A DNA stretch of 47,654 nucleotides from assembly GCA_020062665.1 (NCBI GenBank), contig JAGUVW010000056.1, positions 1-47,654 on the forward strand, given 5' to 3'. Within the stretch, counting starts at the first letter, position 1. Every line of letters begins with the position of its first letter. A program made the position numbers and the translations under genes. Below the pieces are notes generated by a model. It saw nothing but the letters and a program-made list of their open reading frames with translations. It was not told the origin of the DNA and ran no database searches. The stretch comes from Pseudomonadales bacterium. Its GTDB lineage: Bacteria; Pseudomonadota; Gammaproteobacteria; Pseudomonadales; Ketobacteraceae. Of the stretch, positions 46,940 to 47,654 are shown in pieces.

Positions 46940-47392
46940 ATGCCCACTCTGCCTCTGCCCGTTCAAGCCCTGCTGCACCAGGAAAACCTGCAATCCCTGC
47001 TGTGGGTGACCACGTGCAGCAATGCTGAAACGCCACACTCCTGCCTGACGCCGGACGCCGTGCTGGATGCAGGCTATTTCCAGCGTTTTGATCTGGTGTT
47101 CATCGATGCGGATGTTTTTGTGCTGGACAAGACCACTCTGCTGCAGCTGTTTGCCAAGGCGCGGGATCTGCTGAGCAGCCGGGTGATGGTGGAATGGGTG
47201 GCGGAACGGTATCCGCAGTGGCAGGAAGCGGATTTTCTGGGGCTGGCCATGCGGCGCCGGGCGGTGACTGCCGAAGCCGATGGCGAGCATGTGTTTTATG
47301 GCTATGACCTGAAGACCTACAAACCCGCGCCAGACTGGCTGAATCCCAAGTACTGGGCCAATCCGCACATGTGGGACAAGGCGCGCTGGTGA
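46940..47392 (+). CDS. Hypothetical protein (DUF6231-like)
   Basis: 150 aa. A Rossmann-like beginning is visible (LLWVTTCSNAE; FDLVFIDADVFVLDKTTLLQL), then RVMVEWVAERYPQWQEADFLGL and a C-terminal YDLKTYKPAPDWLNPKYWANP. The pattern resembles a methyltransferase-like fold without the SAM-binding glycine loop, and small pseudomonad proteins placed next to pepN that are called DUF6231. The name is from memory and unsure. No signal peptide. It is divergent from pepN, sharing a 111-bp spacer. Confidence 0.75.
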   Translation: MPTLPLPVQALLHQENLQSLLWVTTCSNAETPHSCLTPDAVLDAGYFQRFDLVFIDADVFVLDKTTLLQLFAKARDLLSSRVMVEWVAERYPQWQEADFLGLAMRRRAVTAEADGEHVFYGYDLKTYKPAPDWLNPKYWANPHMWDKARW

Positions 47393-47606
47393 CCTATCCG
47401 GAAATCAGTTGAAGGGGCCAGCTCTATCTGCTACTGATTTGACGACAGCAGACAAGCCCGCCGAAAGAAAATACAAAGCACTCGCTAAAAACGAATACCA
47501 GCGGGACACCAATGTATTTGGGCTTTTATGCAGTGCCCCAATACCAAGGACAAATGTAACCGTCCGGTGAATCCCATCTTTTCAGCGGCTGTGATCCAGC
47601 TACTGT

Positions 47607-47634
47607 AGTGTCCACCTATATTTAAGTGGACACT
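47607..47634. repeat. 9-bp perfect inverted repeat, candidate insertion-sequence end or operator
   Basis: AGTGTCCAC and GTGGACACT, separated by ten AT-rich bases, lie five bases before a start codon at 47639. The preceding TGTAG.. would be a typical TG-starting terminal inverted repeat of an insertion sequence. The other end lies outside the window. Confidence 0.45.
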
Positions 47635-47638
47635 TATT

Positions 47639-47654
47639 ATGAGTACAGCAAGAC
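47639..47654 (+). CDS. Partial reading frame at the window edge, possibly transposase
   Basis: ATG AGT ACA GCA AGA: only five codons (MSTAR). IS3-type orfA proteins often start in this way, and the inverted repeat just upstream fits, but the evidence is thin; no ribosome binding site is clear. Confidence 0.3.

Noticed and set aside
47439-47574. Short TTG-started frame downstream of the DUF6231-like gene
   Set aside because: No ribosome binding site, about 44 codons and no recognisable sequence.

Overview
This window looks like chromosomal DNA of a free-living gammaproteobacterium, probably Pseudomonadales/Oceanospirillales-like (Pseudomonas, Marinobacter, Alcanivorax or Ketobacter type). The basis is the long-form isocitrate lyase, the RND/YCF48/DUF1329 lipid-export-like cluster, PepN, the Bat operon and the rich c-di-GMP and two-component repertoire. 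The genus is inference from gene content; no database search was possible.

Layout. (1) 1-4.24 kb is an integron. An IntI-type integrase reads rightward from an SOS-type (LexA box) promoter. A leftward array holds one partial and three complete cassettes, separated by three attC sites of about 115 bp. Their outer 7-mers pair cassette by cassette, so the boundaries can be set almost to the base. The cassette genes are AT-richer than the rest; one is an Apea-like HEPN protein (possible anti-phage RNase) and one a secreted Sel1-repeat protein. (2) 4.4-5.4 kb has one small unknown gene and a degenerate array of nine to ten 21-bp direct repeats. (3) 5.4-12.4 kb is a complete Bat operon: MoxR ATPase, DUF58, DUF4381, BatA, BatB with a fused TPR/Gln-rich tail, and BatD. 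(4) 12.5-15.05 kb is a membrane 7TMR-DISM diguanylate cyclase overlapping a DUF2459 lipoprotein gene.

(5) 15.5-32.8 kb is the most unusual part: two tightly packed convergent operons of signalling genes meeting at 28133/28134 with no spacer. The rightward operon has six genes: hybrid GAF/PAS histidine kinase; REC-EAL-GAF-GGDEF; REC-EAL-degenerate EAL-REC-PAS; an MglA-type small GTPase; a soluble histidine kinase; and a response-regulator receiver fused to a PilB/GspE-type secretion ATPase. The leftward operon has four: HDOD protein; histidine kinase; REC plus degenerate HD-GYP; and a REC-coiled-coil protein. No pilus or secretion structural gene and no MglB-like gene is present. I infer a polarity/motility or pilus-extension control module in which phosphorylation, a Ras-like GTPase and c-di-GMP converge on one ATPase.

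(6) 32.9-36.8 kb has an alpha/beta-hydrolase-LuxR regulator, a palindrome, an AurF-like di-iron protein, a thioesterase-fold protein and an EamA exporter. (7) 36.8-44.1 kb, leftward: isocitrate lyase (aceA) and an RND/MMPL transporter, YCF48-like protein and DUF1329 protein, with clear intrinsic terminators. (8) 44.2-47.4 kb: pepN leftward and a divergent small gene. The last 50 bases hold a 9-bp inverted repeat and a start codon that may be the left end of an insertion sequence.
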